In this document: piece by piece, positions 61,562-64,000 of the stretch | Layout: each line of letters opens with the position of its first letter | Numbering within the stretch: position 1 is the first letter of the stretch | Source: Micromonospora sp. WMMA1363 | Lineage (GTDB): Bacteria > Actinomycetota > Actinomycetes > Mycobacteriales > Micromonosporaceae | NCBI RefSeq assembly: GCF_030345795.1 | Contig: NZ_JAUALB010000001.1 | Coordinates: 615,001-679,000, forward strand | Reading direction: 5' to 3' | Length of the DNA: 64,000 nt | Program-made: the position numbers and the translations under genes | The notes under the pieces: generated by a model | The model's database searches: none | Seen by the model: only the letters and a program-made list of their open reading frames with translations | What the model was told of the DNA's origin: nothing

Positions 61562-62866
61562 TCAGGCCACCGGTACGCCGCGCAACTCGGCCAGGGTTGC
61601 GTCGGTGGTCGCGACGGCGGCCCGGACCAACGCGACATAGCCCCGTACGAAGGCGTCCGCCCATCCCGGGTCGAACTCCGCGCGGGAACAGAGCAGCAAC
61701 ACCGAGAGCACGTCGCCCTGCGGTACGACGACGAACTCCAGTGCGAAACGCCGCCGTTCCAACTGGGCCGCCATGTCGTCGAGCTCCTCGCCGGCCATGT
61801 CGGCCCGGGTCAGCAGACTCCCCAGCAACTGGAACAGCACGTCGTCGGTGCGGCCCGTCCCGCCGACGACGGTGTCCGGGGGAAGGAGCTGGTGCGGCAG
61901 ATCCTGATGGCGCATGGCCTCCATCACGGTGGTGCGGGTCTGCGCGATCAGCCCACCAAGGGTGGTGTCCGCGCCGAACCGCTCTCGTAGCAGCACCATG
62001 CTGGCGAAGAAACCCACCGTCTCGCGGACCTCGGGCCGGCTCCGGTTCGCGAACAGCGAGGCGACGGTGAGGTCGGACGCTCCGGTCTCGTGGTAGAGCA
62101 GGGCGTAGAACACCGCCAGGGTGACCGGGAACAGCGTGGTGCGGTGCCGGCGTGCGAGCTGTCGGAGACCAGCCGTGGAGTCCGCGTCGATGTAGCGTTC
62201 GATGGAGATCCACGGGGGTTCGCCGTCGGGCACCGGTCGCCGCCGTCGGGCCGGCAACTCCACCAGCCGCGCGCCGGCGAGCTTACCCGTCCAGTATCCG
62301 GCGAGGCGGTCCAGGTTGTCTCCGGAAAGCTGCTCGTGTTGCCAGTTGGCCCACTGCGCGTACTGCCACCGTGGGTCGGGCAGGTCGATCTCCTCGCCGG
62401 TCTCGCGTGCGTACAGGGCCCGCAGATCCCGCGCGAGCAGAGCATTGGAGTAGTCGTCCGAGCAGTAGTGGTGCAGGGTCAGTAGCACCAGGTGATGCTC
62501 GGGTGCGATCCGCAGCACGAGCGGGCGCAGCGGCCACACCGACACCTCGACAGGGGTGGCGACCTCGGTGGCGATCACCCGCCGCGCGGCGGCCGCGGAG
62601 TCCGGCTCGCCGGAGACGTCGGTCAGCGGCACCACAAGTGGCCGTGGCTCGTGGACGAGCTGGCGCAGCCGGCGACCGGGCGGGTAGGTGGTCCGCAGCG
62701 GCTCGTGCCGCGCCGACAGAGCGACCACCGCCCGGGTCATGGCGTCGTGGTCGTAGGGGCCGCGTAGGCGCCACAGGACCTGTTCGTTGAGGGCGCTGTC
62801 CTGACCCCGGTAGTGGTCCATGAGAGCCAGTAGGCGTTGACCGACGGAAGCGGGTTCCTCGCGCAC
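61562..62866 (-). CDS. Free-standing NRPS condensation-domain protein (copy 2)
   Basis: 434 aa from GTG 62866. One condensation domain, clearly paralogous to the 52165-53475 protein: both begin with ASVxQRLL and share LFANRSRPExRETVGxxAxMVLLR. Catalytic His132-His133-YCS-Asp137 is intact, but the following residue is Asp rather than Gly (LHHYCSDDYSN). The start follows a TANNNT hexamer (TAGGCT) by 6 nt with no Shine-Dalgarno sequence, again hinting at a leaderless message. It is divergent from the second P450. Confidence 0.9.
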   Translation of the reverse strand: MREEPASVGQRLLALMDHYRGQDSALNEQVLWRLRGPYDHDAMTRAVVALSARHEPLRTTYPPGRRLRQLVHEPRPLVVPLTDVSGEPDSAAAARRVIATEVATPVEVSVWPLRPLVLRIAPEHHLVLLTLHHYCSDDYSNALLARDLRALYARETGEEIDLPDPRWQYAQWANWQHEQLSGDNLDRLAGYWTGKLAGARLVELPARRRRPVPDGEPPWISIERYIDADSTAGLRQLARRHRTTLFPVTLAVFYALLYHETGASDLTVASLFANRSRPEVRETVGFFASMVLLRERFGADTTLGGLIAQTRTTVMEAMRHQDLPHQLLPPDTVVGGTGRTDDVLFQLLGSLLTRADMAGEELDDMAAQLERRRFALEFVVVPQGDVLSVLLLCSRAEFDPGWADAFVRGYVALVRAAVATTDATLAELRGVPVA

Positions 62867-62979
62867 AGGACGAGCCTATAGCGGCGACCCGACGGGTGTC
62901 GACATCCTCCACCGCTCGTGTCGTCTGTCGACGTATGTTGGGTCTTGCCGATCGGGGTGGACTCGCGGATAGTCTTCTC

Positions 62980-64000
62980 ATGCGAGCCGACACCGCGCGT
63001 CCCCATCTGTCCGCGGCGTTCCTGGCGACCAAGGACGACCCGTATCCGGCCTACGCCGACCTGCGTGCGCGGGGCCCCCTGACCCGGGCGGAGCTCGGCC
63101 AGTGGCTGGTCACCGGCCACGGCGCGGTGTCGGCCCTGCTGCGCGACGGTCGGCTGGAGAGCCGGATGCCGGCGGAATACACCCGGCTGACCCTGGGCGA
63201 CAGCCCGGGGGTCGACTTCCTCAACCGGATCGTGCTCACCCGGACCCCGCCGGACCACACCCGGCTCCGCCGGTTCATCGGCCGGGCCCTGGGCACACCG
63301 GTGGTGCGTCGGCTGCACGACCGTATCGCCGCCGCAACGGACGCGCTGCTCGAGCCCGCCCTCGACCGGGGGCGGCTGGACGTGGTGACCGAGCTGGCCG
63401 TGCCGTTGCCGGTCGGCGTGGTGTGCGACCTGATCGGCATTCCGACCGGTGACCGCCCCGACGTGCTGACCAGGGTCGTCGCCCTGGCAAAGGTGTTCGA
63501 CGCGGCCAACCTCAACCCGGCGGATCTGACCGACATCAACGCCGCGCTGCCCTGGCTGCACGACTACCTCGGGGACCTGCTCGCCATGCGCCGGGACAGC
63601 CCGGGCGGCCCCACCCTGGCCGGGATGTACTGGGAGGAGTCCGCGTCGGACCGGCTGGCGGTGGCCGACTTCGTGGACAACATGCTCTTTCTGTTCCACG
63701 CCGGCTTCGAGACCACGATGGGCCTGGTGTCCAACGGCTTCGCCGCCCTGCTCGACCACCCGGAGCAGCTGCGCCGGCTGCGGGCCGACCCCGCGCTGGT
63801 GCCCTCGGCCGTGGAGGAGTTTCTGCGCTACGACGCGCCGATCCAGAACGTCATCCGGGTGGCCCGGGAACCGGTCGAGGTGGCGGGGCAGAAGATCCGC
63901 GCCGGCCGGACGGTGCTGTTGCTGCTCGGGGCTGCCAACCGGGACGAGGAGGTCTTCACCGACGCGACGCGGCTGGACGTCGGTCGCGATCCCAACCCGC
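62980..64000 (+). CDS. Cytochrome P450 (copy 2), truncated by the window end
   Basis: At least 340 aa from ATG 62980, running off the right edge. I-helix AGFETT is at 241-246 and the K-helix pair Glu280/Arg283 is in EEFLRY. HTRLRRFIGRALG forms the C-helix region. The heme-binding Cys loop must lie just beyond the window. It is related to but distinct from the first P450. No good Shine-Dalgarno sequence is seen; TAGTCT at 62970-62975 with TTGCCG at 62945-62950 may be its promoter. It shows that the cluster extends past 64 kb. Confidence 0.92.
   Translation, partial: MRADTARPHLSAAFLATKDDPYPAYADLRARGPLTRAELGQWLVTGHGAVSALLRDGRLESRMPAEYTRLTLGDSPGVDFLNRIVLTRTPPDHTRLRRFIGRALGTPVVRRLHDRIAAATDALLEPALDRGRLDVVTELAVPLPVGVVCDLIGIPTGDRPDVLTRVVALAKVFDAANLNPADLTDINAALPWLHDYLGDLLAMRRDSPGGPTLAGMYWEESASDRLAVADFVDNMLFLFHAGFETTMGLVSNGFAALLDHPEQLRRLRADPALVPSAVEEFLRYDAPIQNVIRVAREPVEVAGQKIRAGRTVLLLLGAANRDEEVFTDATRLDVGRDPNP

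Noticed and set aside
53529..62924. Recurrent GTGTCGT heptamer at 53529, 56787 and 62918 as a cluster-wide regulatory box
   Set aside because: Three hits of a 7-mer in about 24 kb are near chance expectation and their distance to starts is inconsistent.
62737..63759. Minus-strand open frames opposite the second P450
   Set aside because: The plus strand encodes clear P450 motifs through this stretch, so these are shadows.

Overview
The window is high-GC actinobacterial DNA with many GTG starts and 4-nt stop/start overlaps. The gene content and order point to Micromonosporaceae, most likely Micromonospora or a close relative such as Salinispora. This placement comes from recognising proteins and gene order, not from a database search.

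Part 1, about 1-31.7 kb, is conserved core chromosome. It opens with the 3' part of a 23S rRNA gene, a 5S rRNA and a strong hairpin terminator. Next come a TPR protein with a striking 48-bp repeat array, a HAD phosphatase, an SCP2-like protein and a phasin-like protein. After these lies a block whose order matches the Mycobacterium tuberculosis tlyA-to-engA neighbourhood: tlyA, nadK, recN, steA, a steB/mctB-like gene, an MraY-like gene, murJ, a GT4 glycosyltransferase, a membrane phosphatase-like gene, pyrG, a Nudix hydrolase, ald, xerD, parA, scpA, scpB, an rluB-type gene, cmk and der. The block combines ribosome modification, NAD(P), CTP and CMP metabolism, envelope assembly, division and chromosome segregation. 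recN and the membrane phosphatase-like gene carry apparent frameshifts in short G/C-rich runs, and scpB seems to start in a different frame from its body. These could be assembly indels or real mutations.

Part 2, about 31.6-40 kb, is a mobile-element landing zone. A tRNA-Pro(GGG) gene is followed by a truncated tyrosine integrase, the remnant of an integrated element. The integrase is cut by an ISL3-family element whose transposase carries a nonsense mutation and two nested IS3-family insertions. A secreted GH10 xylanase with a CBM13 domain and a frameshifted IS5-family remnant follow.

Part 3, about 40-64 kb, looks like a specialised-metabolite gene cluster built from discrete enzymes. It has a two-gene ABC exporter, an aldehyde dehydrogenase, a VOC protein, an SDR, a MaoC-like protein and an acyl-CoA-dehydrogenase-fold flavoenzyme. 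It also has two methyltransferases, a free-standing carrier protein, an SsuE/SsuD-like flavin pair, two free-standing condensation-domain proteins, an AurF-like diiron oxygenase and two cytochromes P450. The second P450 runs off the end of the window. No adenylation, ketosynthase or thioesterase domain is seen, so the cluster probably continues beyond 64 kb. Two well-preserved insertion sequences, ISAs1 and IS701 families with clear target duplications, sit back to back at 58.3-61.2 kb inside it. The product cannot be named from this window.
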